From Stakelama portus (GTDB lineage: Bacteria; Pseudomonadota; Alphaproteobacteria; Sphingomonadales; Sphingomonadaceae): a stretch of 64,000 nt of DNA. Both the position numbers and the translations under genes were made by a program. Shown here piece by piece: positions 9,805 through 18,724 of the stretch. Where the stretch lies: NCBI RefSeq assembly GCF_003171655.1, contig NZ_QFZL01000003.1, positions 186,001 to 250,000 of the forward strand. Reading direction: 5' to 3'. The notes under the pieces were generated by a model. That model was not told the origin of the DNA, searched no databases, and saw only the letters and a program-made list of their open reading frames with translations. The stretch's first letter is position 1. Every line of letters begins with the position of its first letter.

Positions 9805-11652
9805 AAGCCCGATCGCCACGGCGCTCCAATAGGTGATTCCCGCGGCGATATAGGCAAGCGCGAACAGATAGCCGACCATGAACGCCGGCCATTTCCAGCC
9901 ATTGGTCTCGCGCCGGGTGATCGCGATGGTCGAAATGCACTGCGGCGCGAACACGAACCACATCAGGAACGCCAGCGCGGTCGGCAGGCTCCAGCGCGTC
10001 CTGAGATTGTCGCGCAATGCCGTTTCGCCCGCGCCGCTTTCGCTGTCGTCGATCGCATAGACGGTCGCGATCGACGATACCGCCACTTCGCGCGCGGCCA
10101 TGGCGGGCAACAGCGCCAGCGAAATGTCGCGGTTGAAGCCGATCGGCGCGACCAGCACTTCGATACCCGCGCCGATCCGGCCCGCAATCGACTGTTCGAT
10201 CTGGCTCTGTCCTTCCGGCGCGCGCGGAAACGTCAGCAGCGCCCACAGGATGATGGTGGTGACCAGAATGATCGTGCCCGCGCGTTTCAGAAAGATCATC
10301 GCGCGCTGCCACAGGCCCAGCAACACGTCGCCCAGCCGCGGCCATTGATATTTGGGCATTTCCATCATGAAGCCGGAAGACGCGCCCTTCGCCACCGTCC
10401 GGCGCAGCACCAGCGCCGCGATCAGCGCGCCGATGATCCCGGCGACATACAGGCCGAACATCACCAGCCCCTGCAGCCCCAGCCCGGGAAGGATCGCCGT
10501 ATTGGGAATGAACGCAGCGATGATCACCGTATAGACCGGCAGCCGCGCCGAACAGGTCATCAGCGGCGCGATCAGGATCGTCGCCAGCCGTTCCTTCTCA
10601 TCGCTGATCGTGCGCGTCGCCATGATGCCGGGCACTGCGCAGGCGAAGGAAGACAACAGCGGAATGAAGGCGCGACCCGAAAGCCCCACGCTCGCCATCA
10701 ACCGGTCCATCAGGAACGCGGCACGGACCATATAGCCCGTGGCTTCCAGGATCAGGATGAAGGTGAAGAGGATCAGGATCTGCGGCAGGAACACCACCAC
10801 CGATCCGACACCGGCAATCACGCCATCGACGATCGCCGAACGGATCAGCCCGTCGGGCAACGCGCCGCCGACGATATCGCCCAGCGCACCGATTCCCGCT
10901 TCGATCGCGTCGGCGGGAATGGTGGACCAGGTGAACACCGCCTGGAACATCACCAGCATCAGCGCGGTAAAGATCGCCATGCCCGCAACCGGATGCAGCA
11001 CGACCGAATCAATGCGGTGCGTCCAGCGCCGCGTCGCGGTTTCGGAAAGCGTCGCCGCCGTCGCGATCTGGCGCGCGCGGCGTTGCAGCGCGACGATATC
11101 ATGCTCGACCTGGTGAGCGCCCGGCGCTTCGGCTGCGCGCGACGCCGCTTCGCCGATCCGGGCGCGCAGGTCTTCAAGGCCCCGGCGGCGCACCGCGACG
11201 GTAGCGACCACCGGCACGCCCAGTTCGCGTTCGATCACTGCCGGATCGAGCGTCAGCCCGTCGCGTTCGGCCAGATCGACCATGTTCAGCGCGATCACCA
11301 CCGGCAATCCCAACGCGATCAGCTGCAGTGCGAATCGCAGGTGATTGTCGAGATTGGCGGCATCGACCACGATCAGGATCGCATCGGGACGCCGCTCGCC
11401 CGCCTGATTGCCGAGCAGGACGTCGCGCGTCACTTTTTCATCAAGGCTCGAGGGATCGAGGCTGTAGGCACCGGGCAAGTCGACCAGTTCGATCGGTCGC
11501 CCATCGGCAAGCGTCATGCGACCGGCGTGCCGTTCGACGGTAACGCCGGGATAATTGCCGACTTTCTGGCGCGCGCCGGTCAGCGCATTGAACAGGGCGC
11601 TCTTGCCGGCATTGGGATTGCCGGCGACGGCCACCAGCGGTGTATGATTCAT
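9802..11652 (-). CDS. feoB: Ferrous iron transport protein B
   Basis: 616 residues. The cytoplasmic G domain shows G1 GNPNAGKS (11-18), G3 DLPGAYSL and G4 NMVD; the membrane part has the FeoB Gate-type hydrophobic segments including SFACAVPGIMATR. GTP-driven uptake of Fe2+ across the inner membrane is the family role. The protein is shorter than the E. coli FeoB (about 770) but typical for alphaproteobacteria. The ATG at 11652 is 7 nt after feoA; the frame is open upstream but overlaps feoA. The TAG stop is supplied by the fold-back repeat. Confidence 0.96.
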   Translation of the reverse strand: MNHTPLVAVAGNPNAGKSALFNALTGARQKVGNYPGVTVERHAGRMTLADGRPIELVDLPGAYSLDPSSLDEKVTRDVLLGNQAGERRPDAILIVVDAANLDNHLRFALQLIALGLPVVIALNMVDLAERDGLTLDPAVIERELGVPVVATVAVRRRGLEDLRARIGEAASRAAEAPGAHQVEHDIVALQRRARQIATAATLSETATRRWTHRIDSVVLHPVAGMAIFTALMLVMFQAVFTWSTIPADAIEAGIGALGDIVGGALPDGLIRSAIVDGVIAGVGSVVVFLPQILILFTFILILEATGYMVRAAFLMDRLMASVGLSGRAFIPLLSSFACAVPGIMATRTISDEKERLATILIAPLMTCSARLPVYTVIIAAFIPNTAILPGLGLQGLVMFGLYVAGIIGALIAALVLRRTVAKGASSGFMMEMPKYQWPRLGDVLLGLWQRAMIFLKRAGTIILVTTIILWALLTFPRAPEGQSQIEQSIAGRIGAGIEVLVAPIGFNRDISLALLPAMAAREVAVSSIATVYAIDDSESGAGETALRDNLRTRWSLPTALAFLMWFVFAPQCISTIAITRRETNGWKWPAFMVGYLFALAYIAAGITYWSAVAIGL

Positions 11653-11659
11653 CTTGGTA

Positions 11660-11929
11660 TCAGCCGCCCTGTTCCACGCGGATCGCGCCCGCGACATGGC
11701 GCCGCAGCGCCACCGTCATCCGGCCGATCCGGCACGCCACCGGCCCGCCGAGCATGCCCGGCCCCCGGGTCAGCGCGACCTCGACGCCTTCGTCGAGACC
11801 CAGTTCGCGCAGCCGCCGCGCCTCGGGCGGAGAAAGCAGCGCCCAGTCCACTTCGGCAACGCGCGCGGGAAGGTTGCGTGGCAGGTCGAGCAGACGGAGC
11901 GGAACGGTGATGTCAGGTACGGTCGCCAT
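11660..11929 (-). CDS. feoA: Ferrous iron transport protein A
   Basis: 89-residue SH3-like FeoA. The segment RRLRELGLDEGVEVALTRG followed by GPVACRIG is the family core. It is the first gene of a feoA-feoB operon (7-nt gap) and is thought to modulate FeoB through its cytoplasmic domain. A palindromic Fur-like site lies directly upstream (11937-11949), so iron-responsive repression is likely. Confidence 0.92.
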   Translation of the reverse strand: MATVPDITVPLRLLDLPRNLPARVAEVDWALLSPPEARRLRELGLDEGVEVALTRGPGMLGGPVACRIGRMTVALRRHVAGAIRVEQGG

Positions 11930-11936
11930 TATCGCG

Positions 11937-11949
11937 ATTGATTATCAAT
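11937..11949 (-). promoter_or_regulatory. Probable Fur box upstream of feoAB
   Basis: ATTGAT-T-ATCAAT is a perfect 6-bp inverted repeat with a 1-nt centre inside an AT-rich 25-bp patch (TTATTGATAATCAATCGCGATAA on the feoA strand read in overlapping pieces), 8 nt from the feoA start codon and in an otherwise GC-rich 74-nt gap after coq9. It resembles the GATAATNATTATC-like Fur operator. Regulator identity (Fur or an Irr/RirA-type factor) is inference. Confidence 0.55.
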
Positions 11950-12003
11950 AACGACGGAGCATTTCCAGTGATTCTTGACGGCGCGATCGGGAAAGCGCGC
12001 CGA

Positions 12004-12666
12004 TCATACCGCCGGATAGCGCAGCCGCCCGATGAATCGCGACAGGCTGGGGCGATATTGGGTGGAGCCCAGCCATTTCGCCTTGGTCTTTTCGAACTGC
12101 ATCACATTATCGATTCGCCGCGACAGGAATGCGCGCGTTTCCGCCCAATCGTCGCTTTCATCGTCGACAAAGACAATCGCAGTGGCGGCATAGATGCCCG
12201 CGAGCAGCGCGCGCTTCGAATAATGATTATAATCGGTCGCGCTATCGCCGGCGAGCCGCCACATCCGGTCTGCGGTCCGCCAGCCGAGCCGGGCGGCACG
12301 GCGCAGATTCTGCGGCATTGCCAGGATCGCCTGTGCGCGGCGCAATGCCTCGCGCTTGCCCGACAACAGCTCCAGACGCGCTTCGACCAGCGCCGCGATG
12401 CGCTGGCGAATCTTCATATTGTCGAGCGCGCCACCGTCGAATCGCTGCGCCATGGCGTCGTCGATGCTTGCGAACCAGGCGTCGATCATGTCGGGCGCGC
12501 CGCCGGGATAGACCAGCATCGCGACATCGGCATCGACTCCGTTCGCCAAAGCGGCCATCGCCACGGCCTGGGCGTTCCACCCGTCGAATGCGGCATTGGC
12601 CGCGACATCGTCGGCCAGCGCCAGCCGCAATTCGTCGAGCGTCGCATCGGATAGGTCACGCGACAT
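12004..12666 (-). CDS. COQ9 family protein (ubiquinone biosynthesis)
   Basis: 220 residues matching COQ9, a TetR-fold lipid-binding helper of the Coq7 hydroxylation step. The C-terminal conserved region includes the W-R-T-A-D-x-M-W and SATDYNHYSKRA motifs that are diagnostic for the family, plus a terminal amphipathic helix. It starts 3 nt after the EamA-type transporter and has AGGAG 8 nt upstream of its ATG, so the two are co-transcribed; whether they are functionally related is unknown. Confidence 0.92.
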   Translation of the reverse strand: MSRDLSDATLDELRLALADDVAANAAFDGWNAQAVAMAALANGVDADVAMLVYPGGAPDMIDAWFASIDDAMAQRFDGGALDNMKIRQRIAALVEARLELLSGKREALRRAQAILAMPQNLRRAARLGWRTADRMWRLAGDSATDYNHYSKRALLAGIYAATAIVFVDDESDDWAETRAFLSRRIDNVMQFEKTKAKWLGSTQYRPSLSRFIGRLRYPAV

Positions 12667-12669
12667 CGG

Positions 12670-13635
12670 TCAGTCTCCTTCGCGACTCGATCTAATGGCA
12701 TCGCGCTCGCGTGCAAGCGCCGCGGGCGGCGGACCGCGCCGCACCAGCACCAGCGCGACCGCGACAAGCAGCGCGCCGATCCAGTCGGCGCCGGTCAGCC
12801 GCTCGTCATAGACGATCCATCCGGTAATTCCCGCGACGATCGGCTGGAGCAGCAGGGCAAGGCCGATCAGGATCGGCGGCAGATGCCCCAGCGCATAGCT
12901 CATACACCCCTGGCCCAGCAGCTGGCTCGACAGCGTCAGGATCAAAAGCGGCACCCAGTTGCCCGGCACCACCCGCTCGCCCAGCGCCAGCGAGAGCAGC
13001 AGCAGGGGAAGCAGCGTCGCAAGCGAGAAGAGCGCGAGCGCGGGCGCGGTGGCGACGCGCTGTCGCGCCCGCGCCATGCAGATGAAATAGACCGCATAGA
13101 GCATGCCCGCGAACAGACAGAACAGGTCGCCCGCCAGGTTGCGCGCCGAAAGCTCCGCCGAACGTCCCATCAGCAATGCCGCGCCGCCGGTCGCCAGCAA
13201 CAGCGCCACGGCCTGCCATCGCGTCGGCCACATCCGCGCGATCAGAAATCCATAGATCGGATAGATGAACGTCGCCGAATTGCCGAACAAAGTCGCATTG
13301 GCGAGCGTGGTGCGCGTGATTCCGGTGTGCCAGCTCGCCAGGTCGCCGGCAAAGGCCAATCCGCCCAGCACGACCAGCCACCCGATCCCGCGCAATTCGC
13401 GAATCGGGTTCGACCCCATCGCGAGCGCGACCATGAACAGCACCGGCACCGCCATCGCCATCCGCCAGAACGCGGCGGCCACCGGCCCGACATCGGACAT
13501 CCGCACCAGCAACGGCCCGAATGCGAGCGCGACATTGGCGAGGATGATCGCCGCGACCGGACCCGCACTCACGGTGCCGCCCGGCCGCTCGCTTGGGCCC
13601 CGGCTAGATTTTCTACTGTCTCCCGTGTCGTGCAT
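12670..13635 (-). CDS. EamA/DMT family transporter
   Basis: About 321 residues with ten predicted membrane helices in two EamA repeats (first starting GPVAAIILANVALAFGPLLV; second around GDLFCLFAGMLYAVYF). This is the RhaT/YdcZ-like drug/metabolite transporter superfamily; substrate unknown. The ATG at 13635 is the most likely start; an upstream in-frame start at 13725 would overlap the divergent oxidoreductase gene, and a GTG at 13572 is a shorter alternative. It is followed after 3 nt by coq9. Confidence 0.87.
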   Translation of the reverse strand: MHDTGDSRKSSRGPSERPGGTVSAGPVAAIILANVALAFGPLLVRMSDVGPVAAAFWRMAMAVPVLFMVALAMGSNPIRELRGIGWLVVLGGLAFAGDLASWHTGITRTTLANATLFGNSATFIYPIYGFLIARMWPTRWQAVALLLATGGAALLMGRSAELSARNLAGDLFCLFAGMLYAVYFICMARARQRVATAPALALFSLATLLPLLLLSLALGERVVPGNWVPLLILTLSSQLLGQGCMSYALGHLPPILIGLALLLQPIVAGITGWIVYDERLTGADWIGALLVAVALVLVRRGPPPAALARERDAIRSSREGD

Positions 13636-13688
13636 GCCGCCCCATAACGTCCTATCTTGCGCGCGTCGCCACAATGTGAGGAACGTGA

Positions 13689-14771
13689 ATGCCCAGCCTG
13701 TTCGACCCGATCCGATACGGCGCAATCGAAGCGCCCAACCGCATCGTCATGGCCCCGCTGACGCGCGGGCGCAGCACGCAGGATCATGTCCCCACTGCGA
13801 TCATGGCCGATTATTATGCGCAGCGCGCGAGTGCCGGGCTGATCATTACCGAAGCCACGGGGATCAGCCGCGAAGCACTGGGCTGGCCCAATGCGCCGGG
13901 CCTGTGGAGCGAAGAACAGGTGGCGGCATGGAAGCCCGTGCTCGATGCCGTTCACCGGGCCGGCGGGCGGATCGTCGCCCAGCTCTGGCATATGGGGCGC
14001 CTCAGCCCGCCCGATGTCACTGGCATGCAGCCGATTTCCGCTTCGGCAACGCTCGCGCCGCCGCGTCCGGGCGGCAGCGGTCGCAACCCCTATGTCGAGG
14101 CGCGGCCCGCGACCAGAGACGATATCGCACGCGTGCTCGACGATTTCTCCACCGCCACCCGCAACGCGATGGCCGCCGGGTTCGACGGCGTTCAGCTCCA
14201 TGGCGCCAATGGCTATCTGATCGACCAGTTTCTGCGCGATGGCACCAATTTCCGCGACGACGATTATGGCGGCTCGCCCGAAAACCGCATCCGCCTGCTC
14301 GTCGAAGTGACGCAACGCCTGATCGGCGAGGCCGGAGCCGACCGGGTCGGCGTACGGCTGTCGCCCAATGGCGAATCGCAAGGGTGCGACGATAGCGACC
14401 CCGAATCGGTGTTCGTGCCGGCCGCCGCGGCACTGGCGGAACTTGGCATAGGCTCCCTCGAATTGCGCGAAGTCGGCGCCGACGGCAGTTTCGGCAGAAC
14501 CGACGTGCCCAAACTGTCGCCTGAGATCCGCAAGGTTTTCCCGGGCCCGCTGATCCTAAATCAGGATTATTCGCTCGAAACCGCGCAGGCCGATCTCGAT
14601 TCGGGCGTGGCGGACGCGATTTCGTTCGGGCGGAAATTCATCGCCAATCCGGACCTGCCCGAACGGCTGCGCATCGGCGCCGGGCTCAACACGCTGGATG
14701 CCGATACGCTCTACACCCCCGGGCCGGCGGGCTATAGCGACTATCCGTCGCTGGCGTCGGCCGATTCCTGA
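13689..14771 (+). CDS. Old yellow enzyme family alkene reductase
   Basis: 360-residue FMN enzyme. It begins LFDPIRYGAIEAPNRIVMAPLTR, the classic OYE N-terminus; H171 and N174 in LHGANGYL bind the carbonyl of the substrate and Y176 is the likely proton donor; LRDGTNFRDDDYGGS is the next conserved block. It should reduce activated C=C bonds (enones, N-ethylmaleimide, nitro-esters) with NAD(P)H. SD GAGG lies 7 nt before the ATG. Its 3' end overlaps by 31 bp the end of a convergent membrane-protein gene. Close to NemA-type enzymes, physiological substrate unknown. Confidence 0.93.
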   Translation: MPSLFDPIRYGAIEAPNRIVMAPLTRGRSTQDHVPTAIMADYYAQRASAGLIITEATGISREALGWPNAPGLWSEEQVAAWKPVLDAVHRAGGRIVAQLWHMGRLSPPDVTGMQPISASATLAPPRPGGSGRNPYVEARPATRDDIARVLDDFSTATRNAMAAGFDGVQLHGANGYLIDQFLRDGTNFRDDDYGGSPENRIRLLVEVTQRLIGEAGADRVGVRLSPNGESQGCDDSDPESVFVPAAAALAELGIGSLELREVGADGSFGRTDVPKLSPEIRKVFPGPLILNQDYSLETAQADLDSGVADAISFGRKFIANPDLPERLRIGAGLNTLDADTLYTPGPAGYSDYPSLASADS

Positions 14772-15250
14772 GCGATCCCGTCGATCACACCCGCCATTCC
14801 GGCACGGATGCGGTCGCGAATCGGCGCATTCGCGACCGCGAAACCGAGTATGAGGAACAGCCAGGGCTGAAACAGGCAGACGATGATCACGACCGCCGCC
14901 GCGACGACCATCAGCGCGGCAACCGGCTGGACGGCCTCGGCGGCATTGCGGCGTAGCGTCACCGTACGCGGCCCCTTGCCGTCCCACCAGCCGGCGGTGC
15001 GCAACAGCATGCGGCCTTCGGCATCCTGCCCCAGCGGCGAAAGCCGCGAACTGCGCGTGCGCGGCGCTTTCCATGCCGCGTCCTGCCGTCGTGGCGCGGC
15101 GTCGCGCGGGCGACGCTCTTCGCCCAGATCCCTGGGTATCGGCGATCGTGGCGAGGCGGGAGGGCGCCCGTGGTTCCAGGTATCGACGACTTCCAGCCGC
15201 CGGTTGCGCTCGATCACGCGATAGCGCGAAGGCGGCGCTTCAACCGCCAT
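14741..15250 (-). CDS. Hypothetical membrane protein at the end of the riboflavin operon
   Basis: 169 residues, no recognised family. The first 70 residues are Arg/Pro-rich and probably disordered, followed by LRTAGWWDGKGPRTVTLRRN and two adjacent hydrophobic segments (about 111-130 and 130-142) before a short charged tail. Its ATG overlaps the ribH stop by one base (TGATG), so it is translationally coupled to riboflavin synthesis genes. It overlaps the convergent oxidoreductase by 31 bp at its 3' end, which argues the very C-terminus is not constrained. Function unknown. Confidence 0.65.
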   Translation of the reverse strand: MAVEAPPSRYRVIERNRRLEVVDTWNHGRPPASPRSPIPRDLGEERRPRDAAPRRQDAAWKAPRTRSSRLSPLGQDAEGRMLLRTAGWWDGKGPRTVTLRRNAAEAVQPVAALMVVAAAVVIIVCLFQPWLFLILGFAVANAPIRDRIRAGMAGVIDGIAQESADASDG

Positions 15251-15672
15251 CAGCCGGCGAATCGATCCCGCAGCGCAAGCATCGCCAGCGCCGCGTTCAC
15301 CGCTTCGCCGCCCTTGTCCTTCTGCGCCGGATCGGCACGGACCAGCGCCTGCTCCTCATTTTCGACTGTCAGAATGCCGTTGCCGATCGGAATCCCGTCC
15401 ATCGTCAGCGCCATCAGGCCGCGCGCGCTTTCGTTCGAGACGATTTCGAAATGATAGGTTTCGCCCCGAATGACGATGCCCAGCGCGACGAACGCGTCAT
15501 AGCGTCCGGTTTCGGCCGCCATTGCAATCGCGCCGGGCACTTCGAGCGCGCCGGGAACCGTGATCGTTTCGAACTGATGCCCCGCCGCCGCGACTGCGTC
15601 GCGCGCACCCTTGAGCAACAGATCGTTGAGATGGCCATAGAATCGCGATTCGACGATCAATATCCGCGCCAT
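15250..15672 (-). CDS. ribH: 6,7-dimethyl-8-ribityllumazine synthase
   Basis: 140 residues, family length. Recognisable are the N-terminal [14 protein letters not shown], the substrate/phosphate segments [10 protein letters not shown] and [21 protein letters not shown], and the conserved [16 protein letters not shown]. It condenses the ribBX product with 5-amino-6-ribitylaminouracil. The ATG at 15672 lies 4 nt after the ribBX stop; the frame is open 16 codons upstream but that stretch overlaps ribBX. Fourth enzyme gene of the rib operon. Confidence 0.97.
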   Translation of the reverse strand: MARILIVESRFYGHLNDLLLKGARDAVAAAGHQFETITVPGALEVPGAIAMAAETGRYDAFVALGIVIRGETYHFEIVSNESARGLMALTMDGIPIGNGILTVENEEQALVRADPAQKDKGGEAVNAALAMLALRDRFAG

Positions 15673-15676
15673 GACC

Positions 15677-16810
15677 TTACTCCGCCGTGATCGGGCGTTC
15701 GCCGACGATCGACAGCCCATAGCCGTCGAGCCCGACCAGCGTGTGATGCGAATTGGTCAGCAGTTCCATTTCGCCCACGCCCAGCTCGGCCAGGATCATT
15801 GCGCCAACGCCATAATCGCGCAACTCGTTCATGTCGCTTTCCTGCAACGTCCCGGCGCGCGCCTGCAGCGCGATGGTGAAGGCATCGGCGCGGCGCTTGT
15901 TGATCACCACGATCACGCCCGCGCCTTCCTTGCCGATGATCTTCATCGATTGCTGGAGCAGATGGCCGCGCGGCCCGGCTTCGCCAAACAGATCGGTGAA
16001 GGGCGAGGTTGCGTGCATCCGCACCAAAGTCGGCTTGTCGGGGTCGATGCGGCCTTTCACCAGCACCAGCTGTTCGGTGCCGGTCGCCTTGTTCCAGAAG
16101 GTCATCGCCGTCCAGTCGCCGCCCCATTGGCTGGTGAAGCGCGCCTCGGCCCGTTTTTCGACAAGATGGTCGTGGCGCAGGCGATAGGCGATCAGGTCGC
16201 GAATCGTACCGATCTTCAGATTGTGATGCTGCGCAAACGGCATCAGATCGTCGAGGCGCGCCATGGTGCCGTCCTCGTTCATGATCTCGCAGATCACGCC
16301 CGCCGGGGTCAGCCCCGCCAGCCGCGCGACATCGACTGCCGCTTCGGTGTGCCCGGCGCGGACCAGCACGCCGCCGTCGCGCGCGACGAGCGGAAAGACA
16401 TGGCCCGGCGACACAATGTCCTGCGCGCCCTTGCTCGCGTCGATCGCGACCGAAATAGTGCGCGCCCGGTCCGCCGCCGAAATGCCGGTGGTGACGCCCT
16501 CGCGCGCTTCGATCGATACCGTGAAGGCGGTTTCGTGCCGCGTCCCGTTCGAACGCGTCATCAGATCGAGCCCCAGCGTCTCGACACGCGATTTGGTCAT
16601 CGCAAGGCAGATCAGCCCGCGGCCATGTTTCGCCATGAAGTTGATCGCATCGGGCGTCGCCATCTGCGCCGGGATCACCAGATCGCCTTCATTCTCGCGA
16701 TCTTCATCGTCGATCAGAATGAACATGCGGCCGTTGCGCGCTTCGTCGATCAGCTCTTCGGGGCTGGAAAGAAATCCGTGGCGCAGATGCGCGAGTTCAG
16801 CCTTGGGCAC
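15677..16810 (-). CDS. ribB: 3,4-dihydroxy-2-butanone-4-phosphate synthase with a degenerate GTP cyclohydrolase II tail (RibBX type)
   Basis: 377 residues from a GTG at 16810 with GGAG 8 nt upstream; it overlaps the end of ribE by 14 nt. Residues ~15-215 are a complete RibB domain ([18 protein letters not shown]-equivalent [17 protein letters not shown]). The C-terminal half aligns with GTP cyclohydrolase II, but where active enzymes have the zinc cysteines (C-x10-C-x-C in the FGSLRCDCG region) this protein reads [17 protein letters not shown] with no cysteine. The cyclohydrolase must therefore be inactive, as known for RibBX proteins, and a separate ribA is expected elsewhere. Confidence 0.92.
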   Translation of the reverse strand: MPKAELAHLRHGFLSSPEELIDEARNGRMFILIDDEDRENEGDLVIPAQMATPDAINFMAKHGRGLICLAMTKSRVETLGLDLMTRSNGTRHETAFTVSIEAREGVTTGISAADRARTISVAIDASKGAQDIVSPGHVFPLVARDGGVLVRAGHTEAAVDVARLAGLTPAGVICEIMNEDGTMARLDDLMPFAQHHNLKIGTIRDLIAYRLRHDHLVEKRAEARFTSQWGGDWTAMTFWNKATGTEQLVLVKGRIDPDKPTLVRMHATSPFTDLFGEAGPRGHLLQQSMKIIGKEGAGVIVVINKRRADAFTIALQARAGTLQESDMNELRDYGVGAMILAELGVGEMELLTNSHHTLVGLDGYGLSIVGERPITAE

Positions 16811-17405
16811 GATAGGTCTCCATGCGCTTGAGATAGCGGGCAAGCACGTCGATCTCCAGATTGACGAGCTGGCCCACGTCGAGCGCACCCAATGTGGTTA
16901 CAGTGAAAGTGTGCGGAATGATGTTGAGGTCGAAATCGGTCGTTTCATCGTGATCGCGAACATCGTTTACGGTCAGCGACACGCCATCCACCGTGATCGA
17001 CCCCTTGGGTGCCAGAAACGGCGCGATCTCGCGCGGTGCCGATATGGTCAGCCGATGCGACGCGCCATCGGCGACGATGTCGACCACTTCGCCGATACCG
17101 TCGACATGGCCGGTGACGATATGCCCGCCCAGCTCGTCGCCGACCTTCATCGCGCGCTCCAGGTTGAGCCGGCGCCCGGCGACCCACATGCCCGAAGCGG
17201 TGCGCGCTATGCTTTCGCCCGAAACATCGACGGCGAACCAGCCTTCGCCCTTGTCGACGACGGTAAGGCACACGCCCGAACAGGCGATCGAGGCGCCCAT
17301 CGCGATGTCGCCGGTCGGATAGGAAGTGGCGATGCGGATGTGCAGATCGCCACGGTTTTCGACCGTTTCGATGGTGCCGATATCGGTGATGATGCCTGTG
17401 AACAT
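16797..17405 (-). CDS. ribE: Riboflavin synthase, alpha subunit
   Basis: 202 residues made of two lumazine-binding barrels. It starts MFTGIITDIGTIE and has the tandem motifs CSGVCLTVV (first barrel) and GSITVDGVSLTVN (second barrel). It dismutates two lumazines to riboflavin. The ATG at 17405 is 8 nt downstream of the ribD stop and has an AGAGGA site. Its last codons overlap the ribBX start. Confidence 0.96.
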   Translation of the reverse strand: MFTGIITDIGTIETVENRGDLHIRIATSYPTGDIAMGASIACSGVCLTVVDKGEGWFAVDVSGESIARTASGMWVAGRRLNLERAMKVGDELGGHIVTGHVDGIGEVVDIVADGASHRLTISAPREIAPFLAPKGSITVDGVSLTVNDVRDHDETTDFDLNIIPHTFTVTTLGALDVGQLVNLEIDVLARYLKRMETYRAQG

Positions 17406-17413
17406 AAATCCTC

Positions 17414-18388
17414 TCAGGCGCGCAGGTAGTCTTCCATCCGGTCGATGCCAAGCATGCGCGTGTCGGCAAGCCGGTATTTGCCATGCGCGTCGGCCAGCGA
17501 ATCGAGCCCGATATCGCCCAGCGAGGCCCGGCCCGCACCGATCAGGATCGGCGCGCGATAGAGGAGCAGCCGGTCGACCAGATCCGCCGCCAGGAACGCC
17601 GCCGCCGCCGCCGCACCGCCCTCGACGAAAAGATGATCGACCTGATCCAGCGCGGCAATCTCCGCCGGGGCATGGACCGCATCCCAGCCCGCCGGCGCCG
17701 CGCCATGCGTCAGCACGATGCGCCTTGGCGCGCGCGATTCGAGGCCGGGCAGCCGCACGTCGAGCCGCGGCGAATCGGCTTCGAATGTGCCGCGCCCGAC
17801 CAGAATCGCGTCGTGCCGCGCGCGTTCCAGATGGACATGCGCACGCGCCTGCGGCCCGGTGATCCACCGGCTCTCGCCCGACGCCATCGCGATCTGTCCG
17901 TCGAGCGAAGTGGCGAGCTTGAGCGTGACGAACGGGCGCCCCAGCGCGCGGCGGGTGAGGAACCCCGCCATCGCCCTGCGCGCTTCCTCGCCCAGAATAT
18001 CGGTTTCGACGACGATCCCCGCATCGCCAAGCCGCGCCGCACCCTGCCCGTCGGTGCGCGGATCGGGATCGCCGGTCGCATAGACGACACGCGCCACCGC
18101 CGCCGCCGCAAGCAGGTCCGCACAGGCCGGTCCGCGTGGCGATCGGTGCGCACAGGGTTCGAGCGTGACATAGGCCGTCGCGCCCCGCGCCGCCGCGCCC
18201 GCCTGGTCCAGCGCGACCGCTTCGGCATGCGGCCGTCCGCCCGGCTGAGTCCAGCCGCGCCCGACCACCCGGCCCTGCTGCACGATCACGCATCCGACAT
18301 TGGGATTGGGCGCGGTTTGCCCGCGCGTGCGCTGCGACAGCGCAATTGCCGCCGCCATCCAGCGCCGGTCGTCGCTCAGAAGCCCCAT
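17414..18388 (-). CDS. ribD: Bifunctional diaminohydroxyphosphoribosylaminopyrimidine deaminase / reductase
   Basis: 324 residues. The deaminase half has the zinc site HAEAVAL and PCAHRSPRGPAC (H-A-E, P-C-x-H...C); the reductase half starts near residue 150 with PFVTLKLATSLDGQIA and ends with the VEGGAAAAAAFL nucleotide segment. It catalyses two consecutive steps of the riboflavin pathway. Its ATG overlaps by 13 nt the end of a small membrane protein gene upstream. It leads the enzyme part of the rib operon. Confidence 0.96.
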   Translation of the reverse strand: MGLLSDDRRWMAAAIALSQRTRGQTAPNPNVGCVIVQQGRVVGRGWTQPGGRPHAEAVALDQAGAAARGATAYVTLEPCAHRSPRGPACADLLAAAAVARVVYATGDPDPRTDGQGAARLGDAGIVVETDILGEEARRAMAGFLTRRALGRPFVTLKLATSLDGQIAMASGESRWITGPQARAHVHLERARHDAILVGRGTFEADSPRLDVRLPGLESRAPRRIVLTHGAAPAGWDAVHAPAEIAALDQVDHLFVEGGAAAAAAFLAADLVDRLLLYRAPILIGAGRASLGDIGLDSLADAHGKYRLADTRMLGIDRMEDYLRA

Positions 18389-18723
18389 TCGCTCATGCTA
18401 TTGTCGAGCCGCTGGAACTCGGCCTGCCGTTTGGCGCGTTTTTCCTCGAGCGCGGCTTCGGCGACGCGCCGTTTTTCGGCGTCGATCTTCTGCTGGGCGA
18501 TGATCTCGGCGTCGGACCGGTTGAGCGGCCAGCTTTCGACATAGATGATGTCGCGTTCGTACGGCGTCTTGAAGCTCGAATCCATCCAGAAGGCGAACAG
18601 GATATAGCCGGTGATCGCGGCCGCCAGCGCGGCAAAGACCAGCTTGTGGCGCCGCTGCCCGCCCAGAAACGCGCGCAGATCGCGCACCGCCCGGACCGGC
18701 GAAAAGAGTTTCAGGAGGTTCAT
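18376..18723 (-). CDS. Small membrane-anchored coiled protein, function unknown
   Basis: 115 residues. A basic N-terminus (about 1-27) precedes one membrane helix (about 28-47), then a W-P-L-N-R-S segment and a long charged helix rich in Glu/Lys/Arg/Ala (residues 71-105) that looks coiled-coil, ending NSMSEWGF. The type of architecture is inner-membrane with a soluble tail. It overlaps ribD by 13 nt, so it is probably transcribed with the riboflavin operon, although a role there is not known. I do not recognise a named family. Confidence 0.75.
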   Translation of the reverse strand: MNLLKLFSPVRAVRDLRAFLGGQRRHKLVFAALAAAITGYILFAFWMDSSFKTPYERDIIYVESWPLNRSDAEIIAQQKIDAEKRRVAEAALEEKRAKRQAEFQRLDNSMSEWGF

Positions 18724-18724
18724 C

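Noticed and set aside
10345..11910. 521-codon plus-strand frame across feoAB
   Set aside because: Mirror of feoB; sequence is His/Arg/Gln rich nonsense.
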